A stretch of DNA of 64,000 nucleotides from Protula sp. h YS-2021 (taxonomy: Eukaryota > Annelida > Polychaeta > Sabellida > Serpulidae): positions 5,512,264-5,576,263 of the forward strand of contig OX457034.1 of the NCBI GenBank assembly GCA_949752745.1, in the 5' to 3' direction. Within the stretch, counting starts at the first letter, position 1. The number at the start of each line of letters is the position of its first letter. Below the pieces are notes generated by a model that made no database searches, was not told where the DNA came from, and worked only from the letters and a program-made list of their open reading frames with translations. Of the stretch, positions 1-19,820 are shown piece by piece. Both the position numbers and the translations under genes were made by a program.

Positions 1-1467
1 TGAACTTCTTTATTAAGAAATACCACAGAATAAACGCATGCAATGCAAAATAATAAATATATAAACAAATAAAAAATCGATATTTTTGTCAATTGGTAAA
101 ACCCCAAGTGACCATAATATTTAATCGAAGAGCTACAACTATTTTGTAAAAAATCGGGTATCTGGTCTATTGTGTTTGCGAATCCTGTTGTAGGGGGTGA
201 TGCGGGGAGGGGGGGGGGGCAAAGTCTCCTGACCCCCTTTAAAAAAAACAGTATACGATTACAATTTTTGGAAGGGATGGATTTCAATCTTCGCCCCCCC
301 CCCTTGAAATTCTGTTGGCCTAGCAGTTCATAACTATGCACAAAATGTTGCTTTTTGTTTGTATTTGTGTTTGTTTATTGTTCAGCGGTGTGCATGGTTA
401 TGATCATTTCTATATTGTACATGCATGTACAGCATTCACTGACTGGTTGATGGATTTACTGGGTTTTTGATTTTTACAGACATGTGCCAGAGAATCATAT
501 CCTTGTCTTAACAGTATTTAATGTAATGAAAAGGGTGTCAAATATAATTAAATCAAATGCTTGTTAACTGCAAAATAGCAATTTTAATAACAAAAATGTG
601 GAGACGAAGATTTTATGTTAAAACATTCAATCACAGAACTGTCAAAATTTGATGCAAACTGCAGGTTCTATAATTGCAATTAAAAGAAAGATATAGTTTA
701 ATGAATGCATATCTAATTACACCATGCTGGTGCGCACAATCGCTTGTTCGATCAGTTCATGCGATGCACAAATGCGCATGCGTGGTTTGTGTTGTGTGTA
801 TGTGTGTTGCTGGCATTCAGCGTTATCAAAGTGTCACAACAAAAAACATCACTTTGTTATTCTACCGTTGTTGCTAATTACTGCCATTATTCTCATAAGA
901 TTGATTATCTCTGCAGAAAAAATATCTCAAAATTCGCTTAGGTGCCAATACCTTCTGCAGTTAAATATTTACCTGAATAATTTTCTGCACAGTTTAAAAT
1001 AGTGGGGGCGCAGCCTGACAGGAGCAGTTATAGGAATTCATACCCTGGGAAAAATGAGGAGGGAGGGGGGGGAGGCAAGGAGCTTAGAACTTCCAGTGTA
1101 TCCTGTAGAACTGACTAATTTGACAAAACCCAAAATATGGCGCAATTTGGATGCACGCACTTTTAGCAGTAACTTAACAGTTTTCTAAGTTTTACATAAA
1201 CTATTCATTCTACGCACATGTCTATTGTGAAAGTTCATAGCTCTGTCGTTGAATATAATTATTACTACCCCCTATCATCTTGGGCGGAGATTTCAGCTTA
1301 CATGAACGAACACGGATTACGCTCATGAGACTTCATTTGAGCAAATAACAGTGAACATTGACTAACAAATTGGGACTTGTCACAGACAATCATTTCCAAC
1401 CGATTACACTCAAAATACAGTCCCTTCGCGTGATCACGCGGTGTGTTTTCTCAAAAAAAAAAAAAAC

Positions 1468-1735
1468 TTGTGAAACTGTGAACCTAAAAACTGTGAACTC
1501 GAAATTGTGAACCCCAAAACTGTGAGTCCAAAACTTTGAACCCGAAATTGTGAACCCAAAACTGTGAACCCGAAATTGTGAACCCCAAAACTGTGAGTCC
1601 ACAACTTTGAACCCGAAATTGTGAACCCAAAACTGTGAACCCGAAATTGTGAACCCAAAACTGTGAACCCGAAATTGTGAACCCAAAACTGTGAGTCCGA
1701 AACTGTGAAAACGAAATTGTGAACCCAAAACTGTG
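1468..1735. repeat. Minisatellite, ~14-15 bp units
   Basis: Alternating units of the type TGTGAACCCAAAAC and TGTGAACCCGAAAT run in tandem, with a higher-order alternation of about 28-30 bp and occasional GAGTCC variants. The minus-strand open frames across it are artefacts of a repeat that lacks stops. Confidence 0.85.
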
Positions 1736-2075
1736 TTAAAGTGTTCGGATGAGATTTTTTTGTGTTTGTGTATTTTAAAGATTTTTTCAGGGGGATGGGG
1801 GTGGAGGGGGAATCAGTAGACAGGGAGGATTAAGACCTCCCCCCCCCCCCGCCCCCTGCTCTGCGAAACGTTCAGAAAGTGCACATGTGTATTACGGTAC
1901 ACAGATAAATACACATATGTGTGTCGCTTTGATATTTTCCCGTCTTGTTAGCCAAATAAACAACTGCAAACAACGGAACATGCTTTTATCTAATGGTTTC
2001 CTGTTATTCAAAAGAAGTGCTTTCTTTTCAAACACGGGGAGAAGTATATTCTCCAATTCCCTTTCTTTTTTGCAG

Positions 2076-2210
2076 CAATAATATTAATAATAATAGTAAT
2101 AATAATAATAATAAATATAAATATTAATAATTGTAATAAAAATAAATATAAATAATAATACATAAATAAATAATATATTGATAATAACAGTAATAATAAT
2201 AATATTAATC
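2076..2210. repeat. AT-rich simple repeat (AATAATAAT)
   Basis: Irregular AAT/AAAT tract of about 130 bp. Confidence 0.85.
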
Positions 2211-5164
2211 CATCCGCTGTTTGTTGTTTTCATGTTCATATATTATAATTTCATATGTCAAAATTTTTGTACACTATCCTAATTCAGTTGTCATTCGTGT
2301 CACAGAATGCCAGAAAACAATTGTGCTGTTAAGGGGCCTATTCACGAGAAACGGGATCCACAAACGGGATCCACAAACGCGTTCATGTAGAAGTATTCAG
2401 GATAACGGCAGCGCTTTACCGCACAAAGCGCCCCAAATTGATCACTGGTTTTGTTTTTCATTGCTTTGCAGTCATTCAAAACAGGAGGTCTCCAAGGTCA
2501 TTCTAAAATCTAAAATCAATATGCCATCCTGAACTCAGTTTTCCTCGGACATTAAAGTAAAATCGCGAGCCGAGTGGCTATTGACCGTTGGGAGGCGGGG
2601 GGGGGGGCTGCCTGGGAGGGAGCACACCGGCGAAAAACAATTTAGGGTGTACGCGTCATTTGTACGTCACAGGGAACCAAAACATAGGCAGAGTCACACC
2701 AGAAACAAACCTCAAACTCTTCTAAACAATAGCGATAAACACAGATTCGCGGGGGGAGGGGGAAGGGGGGCGCGAATATGTCGGCTGGCCAGCATTCTAT
2801 GTTTTATTGCCATAGATCTTAGTATTGTTCCTCGCAGCTCGGGCCGTTGGAGAATGTGACGAAGCCCGCGGCTTTCTCCCCGAGTGTCACAGCACTTTCT
2901 CAGCACTCCCTCCCCCTAAGTGGCTAAACAAACTGATCTAGAGTATGCACACCCAGTGAATACTCGTCAAACCATGCTCTACATGAAAATAACTGTATGT
3001 GTCCAAAACCATCTTTGATATATCCACAAGATGTTTTTATTTTTTAAACACATCTTTTGACAATGTGTAGAAAAATAGGTCTTATTTTTTTTTAATCAAA
3101 TGATCTTAGCTGTGTACTTCGTCAGCACACGACATATACAGCAGCGTGTCACTTTTTCCGCGACATACAATGCCTGATAGTACCTATGCCTGAACTTACC
3201 TATGCCTAATATTTTATATGCCTGACCTCTTTAGTTTCACTCTAAACTCTTTGTTTTGATGCGCCGAATTTTTCTGTCTCACTTTTGCCACAAAAAAGCT
3301 CAGCAGTCGTTCGCAATTCGCAAGAAAATAGAATATAAAATCCACTATATGAGGCCCATAACCATGTTTCACGACACTACTTTTCGTTTATTTTAGCGTT
3401 ATAATATATAAGTTGTGAAACTCCCGGAAGGAAGCCTTTGTTTAGCTAAGTTCAGCGACTGGGTTGTGATTTTTACCATAAAGAAAATAACATTGTATTC
3501 TTTATATGTTTTACATTGAGCAGGGAACGTTTTCTTTACATGTATTTATCATTGCGTCTACATTTACTGCTGATAACTTCTGAAGTTTGTGAAACAAATT
3601 TAGCCTTTGATATACGAGTTTTCTTTTCTTTCTTTTTTTTCTTTTTTTTGACAAAATATTTTTGGCACCATTCATGTGCAAGTTGACTGCATGAAAGTCT
3701 TTACAAAAGATTATAAACATAGGGGAATAATGACCTCTGCGAATGATGACCTCCGTGAGCATTTAGTTCTGTACAGCCAGCTGAATGTGTGAGTTTGGGC
3801 GCGTTCCACCCACCGCCATCCCCCAAAACGAAATATTTCTTGATATAAATTGAAAAACCTTTGCGAAATAGACAAATGTTTGCCAAATGCGCTGAAGGAA
3901 CCATTTTCTACGGCACAGGTGGGTAAGATAAGACAGGAGATAAGAACACGAGCACTTTCACACTTGTTGGGGCGATTAATATCGTGTATCTTTCCCCGAG
4001 GGTACGCGCACCCCTGCTGTAGTGGCACTATCAAAACCTCGTGTGCTTTCCTGAGCAACAGTCAGTCTGCACATCGAGACACACAAGTGCTGGTCCGAAA
4101 CAGGCTGACGATGGGCAAGGGAGGGGGTGAGGGAGAAGGGGGACAATGCAGCAGTTAAAGCCGTGTATTCGTACTTTTAAATTTGGACTTCTACTTAACT
4201 TAAACTTTTATATTTTAAGAGATAGAAGCCTGAGATCATTTGGTAAAGCGAGGCTGGTGACTATGTGACCGCACCCCCCCCCCCCCAATAAAACCCACGG
4301 TCAACTCAACCTGTCTCCATCCCTTGCATTTCCTCATCTTGACGAGAATGCCCGAGGGTAAAAAGATGGTGAAAAGATACTTCTCATAGGCTAATCCACT
4401 TAAACAGGTTCTGCGTTAAACGTTCACACTTAAATCATGCAGCTTATGGCCGCAAATGATCCCCTCGAGGGTCGGTGTTCGATCTTATGACCGGTGTTTA
4501 GAACTGACAGACAGAGGCAAAGAATTACAAACATATGTTATGAGAATCATTTCTTTAAAAAACCAAATTTATAAGTAACAGGTCGAGCGTTAGGGCGGGG
4601 GCAATAAAATATCTGACAATAACAATGCTGTTATTGCACACTTTTTACTTTTTTTTTCAAATATCTTAGGATTTAATTGTTGATTTTAAATTCCCCCGAT
4701 AAAATTTTATAAAAATTTTCAAAAACAAAACGATGGCAGTTTTTTATTGATTCATTTCTTTTTCGGTCAATAAAAAGGTTTAGTTTTACTTATTTGAAAA
4801 AAAAAACGAAATCCCAAACAGGCAGTAGGATAACCTTAAGCAAATTTAAACGCAGTTCCTAGTTCGCTCATGCCCCGAAAAAGATAAATAAAAGTAGCAG
4901 ACGGCCAGGGATATGTGAAGCCAACAAATACATTCCTCGCAGATTCCGGGCAAAAAAAAATTAGTTCAAATGTTTAGTTGCTTTCTGTTGTCATGAATAG
5001 CAGAATTTTCAAGCTTTCCCAAACTCGAATACGAGATTGTTGAAACAGTTCTTTTTGTTTGTTTGTTTTTTTTTTTTTAAAGAAAAGCATGTTTGACACA
5101 GTAGGCAGCAGGCTGCATGGCACTAATACAATTGGATTGCACTTCATTACAATGCCGCGAATTT

Positions 5165-5393
5165 TCGACCAATCAAACGCAGCGCGTTGCAGTCAGCTGA
5201 CATCACAACAATAGCAATACAAACTTAGTGCAATGAAGAATGAGGCGGGCTCTAGCAAGTGATTGACAGGCACAGTGCCTACATTCAATGCTAACTTAGT
5301 AAAGAAAGTTAGCAAAAAGGTCTTTCTATAGGACTAACTTTTGGGCCCCCAACCGCGTGATAGATGGTTAGCACGGCTGCTGGGGTATAAAAG
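5165..5393 (+). promoter_or_regulatory. Zic core promoter and proximal elements
   Basis: A good TATA box (GTATAAAAG) sits at 5385-5393 and predicts a start near 5415-5425. Upstream are a CCAAT-type element (ACCAATCAAA, about 5168-5177), a CRE-like TGACATCA (about 5198-5205), and TGATTGACAG at 5260-5269. The last is an exact match to the composite Pbx-Meis/Prep site. The region is less AT-rich than its surroundings. TATA position and splice pattern support this as the Zic promoter; factor binding is inferred. Confidence 0.6.
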
Positions 5394-5593
5394 CTTTCTG
5401 ACCCTCAACTCCGCAGGAAGTCAAGTTTCTTTACACATCGGATAATAAACAAATAGTCCAGTGAATTTTCATGCAAATACTGAAATATAAGTGAACATTT
5501 GAAACAGTAAATCAAAGTGACTTTTAGTATTGGGGATGTTTTTGTATCATTGAAGAAAGTGGATTATTTAACAACGATCAGGAAATAAGCAAG

Positions 5594-6115
5594 GTGAGGC
5601 GAATTTGTTTTCTACAGCTGTGAAAAGATTTGTCTAAATATTTGTGTTACTTTTTCCAGTAATTGTTGCTTGATTGCGCGATGCTCTGTCCAGTAAGGCT
5701 GCTGGTAATCTGTACAATGAGCTTAATTTATAGCAAAAATCGCTCCAGTCTCGTCCAAATATGCACTGCTATATTTATGCGAGTAGATGTGTGTAGTAGG
5801 AAAATGTGTCTCCAATTTTCTGCCAAATTTCCGTCACTTTGATTGTTGGATAAACTGGCAGCACAAATTAAAAGCAAATGCTTAGGATAATGATTTCAAA
5901 GTATACATTTTGTTTTGTTAAGTTTGGTTTTTTATTCGGCAAACAGCTATCAATCAAAATAAGCATTTCTAATGAAAAGAAACTTGATGCAAACATACAA
6001 ACTTCCATCCATTTGGCAACTCGGGTTTCAAGTTAGAGTCGTCTATATCTGTGTAACAGTTTACGTTGTTCCTTCATGTATTTTTGTGACTAACTGTTTT
6101 TTTTAACGGTTACAG
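5594..6115 (+). other. Predicted 5'UTR intron of the Zic gene
   Basis: A donor (AAG|GTGAGG) at 5593/5594 and an acceptor (GGTTACAG|AGG, after a T-rich tract) at 6115/6116 bracket this stretch. Splicing would leave a non-coding first exon from about 5418 to 5593 and put the ATG ten bases after the acceptor. Inferred from splice-site quality only. Confidence 0.5.
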
Positions 6116-6125
6116 AGGTTCAATC

Positions 6126-13009
<6,884 letters not shown>

Positions 13010-13376
13010 GATGTCTCATTCAGCACGTAACAGCTGAAAGCAGTAGTGATATTTTGTGTTAGATTATCTGGTAGTATTTCTCAAATAGAGTGAAGGTTAA
13101 AATGGACAGTATTTTCAACAAAAGACGTGTTTAATTTGTGCTAAAGCGGGACTGACCAATTATAAAGGGGGACGTGACCAAAACCGAGTTGACGGTCTGC
13201 AGTTGTCAAGTTTGGAGAGTGTTCAAAATTCAACTTAAAATGTTACTTTTGCACAACAGTAATATGTTGGGGTACTGCCAAACGCTAATCTGATGATAAC
13301 ACTGAAATATGAAAAATGCTGATGTTTTCACGCGCCCCAAGTTTTTTTTTTACCAAAACTACCCTTTATCCTTTAG

Positions 13377-13435
13377 AATAAATCGGCACATCTTCTACAC
13401 CGCTCTACGTGTCCAGTTTTGCATTTTTCAATAAA
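13377..13435 (+). terminator. Zic polyadenylation signals
   Basis: AATAAA occurs at 13377-13382 and at 13430-13435, 370-430 nt after the stop, each followed by T-rich sequence. A further AAATAAAA near 14120 could serve a longer 3'UTR. Confidence 0.5.
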
Positions 13436-14734
13436 ATATGAATAATTTAGAATCATCCCTCCTTTTTTCTGTAAGATACGGAGTAACGCTTGGAGCGTTT
13501 AGTTAACTATTGTGAATAGACATTGCATGTTTTCACCTGGTTCATTTACGTCTACCTCAAATGTGAGTAAGACATCTGTACTTAGCGCTTGTTTCGGGTG
13601 CCTTGATGCATTTTGCAGAAGTGTAAACATTGTCTATTTTGTGCAAGAAAGTTCCATTCTACCTACCGACGTGTCTAAATAAGTTTCAAGTTTTCCCTAA
13701 TTTTATCAAAGAATGCAAGCAATTGATTAAAAATGAAGTAAAAAATGAAGAATAGAAATTTAGCATTAAAACGTTCATGTTTGCTCAATGTAAGTCAATA
13801 CGTGCTTTTTTGCGTGACTTGTTTTGTTAACTGCAATCTAGCGAATTTTGTGTTTTGGTCAACATTGAAAAAGTGTTGACTTGGGCGTCGAGCAATCAGA
13901 GCATTTTCCCAAGTCGTGTAGCATACAGTACTGGGCGCTTCGGTGCGGTAGGAAGAAAAGAACGCGGAATGTTAGTGAAAACTGTGTGACTAATTATTGC
14001 AGCTGTATAGGGTTTGTATTGACATTTGTACATACTAATGCCTCTCTATATTTTCTTACGTGAGTGAGACAAGAAATGTTGTGAATTTGAGCACGTTGAC
14101 ACATAGCTACTTTTATCTAAATAAAAAAAATGACTGCAAAAAAAAATCTTAGTATTTCTTTCATGCTATTCTGCAACTGCACAGATCTGACTCAATTGTA
14201 CCCTAGTCTCCCCCCTCCTGTCCAAGGTAAAAGGGATATTCGCGTTGTTTAAAACCTGGATTCAAAAACGATCAAAATGTGCTAAATTCTACCAAGTAGG
14301 TGGAATGCATCTCCAAGCAAACAACATCCCTCCCGATTTGAAGAATGAACACCTTTATGTTTAAATGTAATCATACCTACCAAATTGCCTTATCGATCCG
14401 TAGATTTTTTGTCCGTCCGTCGGACCTGTTGTACTTGAGCTTGTATGAAGAATTTCACTGATCTTTTTCATCCGCTACAACGTAAATGAGACTTGATTGA
14501 GAAAGCTTTGGGTAAAAACGCACTGTGTTTATCAAAGCAACAATCGTTTATACAGAAACATAGAGACAAAGACAGATCGCCGATTTCGCTTCAGTGCCTG
14601 GGCAATTTTTCTTATGCTGCATAAACTATTGACATAAAGAAAGGAATATTGAGGAAATACAACAAAACCATATTCCAAACTGAGTTGTTTATTCCAAAGT
14701 GTTAGAACTCAGGAGTGAATTTATCCTGGGCGAA

Positions 14735-15000
14735 GCTGGAAGTTATCCTGGCTGGATTAGTGGAGAGCTCAGCTGGGAGTTATCCTGGCTGGGTTAGTGG
14801 AGAGGTCAGCTGGGAGTTCTCCTGGCTGGGGTAGTGGAGAGGTCAACTGGGAGTTATCCTGGCTGGGTTAGTGGAGAGGTCAGCTGGGAGTTATCCTGGC
14901 TGGGTTAGTGGAGAGGTCAGCTGGGAGTTATCCTGGCTGGGTTAGTGGAGAGGTCAGCTGGGAGTTATCCTGGCTGGGTTAGTGGAGAGCTCAGCTGGGA
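14735..15000. repeat. 37 bp minisatellite, ~7 copies
   Basis: Nearly identical units (core GGGAGTTATCCTGGCTGGGT) are spaced exactly 37 bp apart. The first unit is diverged and the last ones are the most similar. Confidence 0.93.
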
Positions 15001-15372
15001 ATGAGTATTCGCCGGTAGCTGCGAATACTTTGGCGGTTATGTGGCTCGCAATCTTCTACCCTAGGGCCAACCCCCACCCCCCTAATTTACCAGAATATCT
15101 TCCACTGCCGCCAGCCCTGTGAAGTTTGTCTGCATCACTCGTATATCCCCTGCCCAGTGTGCCAAGATATCATTTATTTCGACCCCTAGCTGCCATTGCC
15201 AAATATCCTGAAGTCCAGAGACTATCTTCTCCAGGAAAAACTCTCCCGGAGAACCCTCTCCCCCCCCTCCCCCCCCCCCCCCCATCTGATAAACTGTAAT
15301 GTCTACTATTTACGGAATGTGGCTTCAAGGTTGCTTCTCCGCAGTTCAAGAATTAACCCATACTCACGTTTC

Positions 15373-15944
15373 CCGGTGTAATGAAACTTTTTGACCCCCA
15401 AACAAATCGACCCCCCGGTCGATATGTTTTAAAACAAACAGACCCCCCGGTCGATTTGTTTTAGGAAAGCCCGCCATAACAAACAGACCTCCCCTATAAT
15501 AAAATGACCCCCTACAAAAAATCATGTTTAAATATAAAATGGAAACAAAAAAGGTGCATATGGTTTTTAAATACTAAGTATTTTCTACCTCTTGATGTAG
15601 AAAATTATTATTCTGAGCCATTGAAATGCCATTATTGAGCTTGGACAGATTTTTTGGTGACTGCATGTTAGTGGTGTTGGAAGTGTTTTCGTGTTTGAAA
15701 ATGTAGATGTTAGTTGCTAAATAAATTGTTATTCGTGGATATAGTTTTTATTTCAATTAAAGAAAGTAATAAGGTGGCGATATGTGGAAAGAAATAAATA
15801 AATCAACAAAAAATAAGAGGGTTAAAACATTTCAGGGGGGGTCTGTTTGTTTTAAAACAAATCGACCGGGGGATCTCTTTGTTTTAAAAGAAATCGACCG
15901 GGGGGTCGATTTATTTTGGGGGTCAAAACGTTTCCTTACACCGG
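15373..15944 (+). mobile_element. Inverted-repeat non-autonomous element (MITE-like), copy 1
   Basis: 572 bp with ends CCGGTGTAATGAAAC and GTTTCCTTACACCGG. The terminal inverted repeats of about 50 bp (GTTTTGACCCCCAAA, AAATCGACC) include further sub-terminal palindromic GGTCGAT blocks. The AT-rich interior has no coding capacity. A second copy lies in the opposite orientation at 61747-62288 and matches along its full length. I could not define a target-site duplication, so the superfamily is unassigned. Confidence 0.85.
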
Positions 15945-16021
15945 TGAAAATATATCTTCAGCTAATTTCTACAGGTGGTAAATTTTAATATATAAGAGCA
16001 CTTTTTTAACATGCTCTTTTC

Positions 16022-16095
16022 GTGATGATCGCTGAGCATGTGGTGATCGCTGAGCATGTGGTGATCGCTGAGCATGTGGTGATCGTTGAGCATCT
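16022..16095. repeat. 18 bp minisatellite, 4 copies
   Basis: Units of GTGGTGATCGCTGAGCAT in tandem; the last copy is diverged (GATCGTTGAGCAT). It shares the core ATCGCTGAGCAT with the array at 21350-21605 in the opposite orientation. Confidence 0.9.
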
Positions 16096-17485
16096 GAACT
16101 TGGTGGAAAAATCAGCATTAATATGTTGAGAGTCATATCGGTGATTCAAAAAGCATAAATTCGGAACCTTTATTATTTGTTCACGTTGGTGGATTGATCG
16201 ATTAACCACTTCTACCTTTTTCACAATAGAAATTCTTGAGCTATTTTTATCACACAACCAAAGGAACCAGATATAGCAAGTCCTAACTAACTTTTACAGC
16301 AACCACAGGCCATGCCAAAAACCACAGCTAAATACCCAATTACTCAATTAGCCTTGATTGCGCCTGTTTTTCCTGCAGACATTTGATTGACAGCTTGGTT
16401 TTCTTTAGCACCAACAAATGCAATATTTGAGCTCAAATTGAGGTTAATTATTAATAGTAATGTGGTTTTCTTCGTGAAATACGACTTAGATACGTTCTCC
16501 CATGCAGCGGTGTCATATTTCGTGACCAGTGAAGTACAAGTTCCATCCTGCATTCTAAAAAAAAGCCGCAAAAAAGAACCGAGAATGTTTTTTCTACGTA
16601 CTAATTCAAGTACACGTTTGTAAATTCCAAACACTCGCTGCGGCGTATCGATGATTATTTTTGTTCAATCCTTGCACAAAGATATTTGAATTTCAATCGA
16701 GCCTTTTCTGGTCTTAATTGCAATTCCGTAGCGAATTGTAAATGTCAGTTTATTTTAGTAAAAGGAATGTTTTTGTATCGTCATTCCATCAAGGCATATA
16801 AAAACTGCAATCACGATCTCAGAGTGGAAGAAAACTGGCTGAAAATGGAAACTAGATCGCTTTCGTTATCCAAGAGCGAAATTTTCTTTCTAATATTTTC
16901 TGGAAATATAATTTTTCTATGTACTGCGTTTATCAAATTGTGAAGTTTTAAGCCCTTGAAAAGCTGCGTCACTAGGCAACCATGTGACAGCTTGATCAAG
17001 ATTTCGTAACCTGTCATGTGCATTTCAAGTTTCTTTTTCGTAGACTGATATTTTTGAGTCGCAAGAAAATCGAACAGTACAAAAGAAAGAGAGAAAAAAC
17101 TTCGAAGGCAAAATGGCGGATTTTCAAAAGTGATGAAAAGAAAAAAACCTGAAATAGAAACAACATCGGTCCGAAATGTCTGTTGTCAACACAAGGGTTT
17201 ATTTTAGACAGAGAAGTGAAGGAGAGGGAATTTCCTCCATAAACCCCGTTAGGTACTGTAGCATCTAATGTCCTATGCCCCATCTGGACATGGTACAGAC
17301 CCCGTACTCCATTAATTGGTGTGGCGATGGAAAAGGTTAGCAGTGAGATCAGAAAGCTAGCCACAAAAAAGGGAAAGGCGACAGATTCATTCCGCTGTTG
17401 ACATTCGGGGCTTCTGGATTTTTTTGTTCCCTTCCTTATAATTTTTTTCTGAAGAGAAAGAAACTTTGGATTTATTTAGTCCACT

Positions 17486-17488
<3 letters not shown>

Positions 17489-17562
<74 letters not shown>

Positions 17563-17585
17563 AGAGAGAGAGAGCTAGAGAGAGA
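17489..17585. repeat. (GA)n microsatellite
   Basis: About 95 bp of nearly pure GA dinucleotide with a few interruptions. Confidence 0.97.
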
Positions 17586-18694
17586 AAGTGGCAAGTGGTT
17601 TCTGGTGCGTAGAGTCGCCGACAATCAAGGCACCATAGCTCTGTGTTGAAGAGTTCATGGGTGACAGACTTTGAAAAGACATCCTTTTGCCTCGGAACAT
17701 ACATCCATTCTGTGTTTTGTACCGACGTGGCTATTTGTAAAGTCACATGGCGTAAAATATGACGGTACGATTACATCCATTAACGTGTTGACTTGTTACG
17801 TCACCACACAGAGTTGTGACGTAATGCACATTGTAAACATGTCCGCCATGTCGACACTCCTCTTGTACCCAACCTGTACTTCTCACTTTCGACCATTATT
17901 ACTTATTAAAGGCTACTAATGATGTATTCTTCAAGTAGACCAAGAATAAAAGTGCTTAGGAAGTATGAAAGGTGGAATACTTGTACTACAACGCTGAATT
18001 TATAGGATAAAACGGTGGCTTCATGCCGCAAAGGTAAAAATATCAAGATACACAGAAATGTCAGGGCGGAAACGTCAAGCGAATGCATACATAGCAAAAC
18101 AAAAAACAAAAAAAAAAAACAAAAAAAAACAGCAACAACAACTGGGTTCATCAAAAACCGAAAAGGTGTTTACAGACATACAAACCTGAAGCGTCACCCT
18201 AGTCAAATTTCACGTTTTAAAAGAAAGCCCATCGCATCGTTTCTCTTTTTTATCTTTTTTTGTGAAACAAAAAAAAAACCGACAGCCTTTGCAATAGGAA
18301 TTGATGGAAGATATGGGGATTTTTTTCGTTCGTCGGTCTTGTGTGTCACACGTCGTGATATGGAAGCGGCGGTGGTGACATCCCCTCCAATAACACGGCG
18401 GGCGGAGGCAGCACAAGGCCAGGTCAGGTCACGTGACCTCCGCTAATCAGGACCAGTTGCTCGAGCAGAGCTGTTGGGTGGAGATGCAGATATCTCCACT
18501 GTCATATATCTTGACGTAGTTGTCTAAAGCATTTCAGCGATGCTCGCATTCTTCAGCGGATTCTTCACCCAATGAAGTTCTTGCTTTAAAAAAATATCTT
18601 AAAACCATTTTTTAAAATTTCTGCCATCATGTTTAAAATAAACCCGCAAAGTTCACTTGTGAAACGCATTTATGAAGACATACCCTGCGGCCAA

Positions 18695-18965
18695 TGGGTC
18701 GTCCCACTGTCTGACGGTCGGCCAGTGGGTCGTCCCACTGTCTGACGGTCGGCCATCGGTCCTACTATGCAACGATTAACCAATTATGCAGCTAGGCAAT
18801 AGTCATCCAGTGATCATACTGTGCAATGGTCAACCAGTGATCGTACAGTGCAGTGGTCAACCAGTGATCCTACTATGCAATGATCCACCAGTGATCCTAT
18901 TGTGGATTAGTCAACCGCTGTTCTTACTGTGCAACCGTCAACCAGTCATCCTACTTTACTGGATG
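18695..18965. repeat. 31 bp duplication and ~27 bp degenerate minisatellite
   Basis: Two copies of a 31 bp unit (CAGTGGGTCGTCCCACTG, itself palindromic) are followed by about six diverged units around CAACCAGTGATCCTACT. Confidence 0.8.
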
Positions 18966-19684
18966 TAGCTCAACTGAACACCCGTCAAATGACCACCGAT
19001 TCACTGACCACAAGTCAAATCCCAGAAAGAAAACAAAGCTTGTTGCTGGGCGAGGAAGGCTACGCATCAAGCTGTGTAGGTGTCGCCTCATAGGGTGCAC
19101 CTGATCATTCCGCTAAGCCGAGAGAAGCAGAGAGAGCGCCGCGAATACCAATTATATCTTTAAAAATCTTTTTTTTTAAATCATTACAGAACTGTATTAA
19201 AGCAAGCAACAATGCGCATAAATTCTCTTGAGTTTTTGAGAAATGACATTTTTAGGCAATTTATAACTTCCTCCGTGAAATGAAGATTGAGTGGAGTTGA
19301 GTTAAATCTGAGTGGCGGGTGCGGTTTCAACTTTATAAGCAATTGTCACTGACACGGACAGAACCAAGTACTGGTAGTTACAGCTGGTTACGGATAGTTC
19401 CTGTCACGATAACCGCAGCACCTGAACGCCGCAATAGGCAACATGGATACAGCTTGGCCTATTGTTACACTACGCTGTTGTCAATTGAAATTAAATCAAC
19501 ACACTTTCTTTGTTTTCTTCTGTGTCACAAAATCGCAGTTTCTTTCCCTGTGGATAGTTACACTGTGGTGGTTTGCCAGTTGTATGAAATTTTTTTTTTC
19601 AGTTGATTTTTTTTTCATGACCTGTTCAGATTTTTTTTAGCTTTCGGCTAATTTTTTCTTTAAACTTAATGTCTATGGGGGTTA

Positions 19685-19820
19685 AAAATTGGTAGAATTG
19701 ATGTGAAAAGCGAAACAACGATTTACCCCCGACCCCTGCACTCCCCCACCCCAAAATTGGAAGAATTGATGCGAAAAGCGAAACCACGATTTACCCCCGA
19801 CCCCCGCACTCCCCCCCCCC
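19685..19820. repeat. 68 bp tandem duplication
   Basis: Two copies starting AAAATTGG at 19685 and 19753, with few differences, each ending in a CCCCCGACCCC-type run. Confidence 0.85.

Larger units (their letters stand above)
1..5150. other. Gene-free, low-complexity upstream region
   Basis: I see no convincing coding exon here. ORFs are short, AT-rich and without recognisable domains. The stretch holds poly-G/poly-C runs (near 210, 295, 1840, 2600, 4270), a minisatellite near 1470-1735, an (AAT)n-like tract near 2076-2210, and a 15 bp duplication (ACGGGATCCACAA type) near 2350-2385. It lies upstream of the Zic promoter and could hold distal regulatory DNA, but nothing in the sequence shows that directly. 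Confidence 0.6.
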
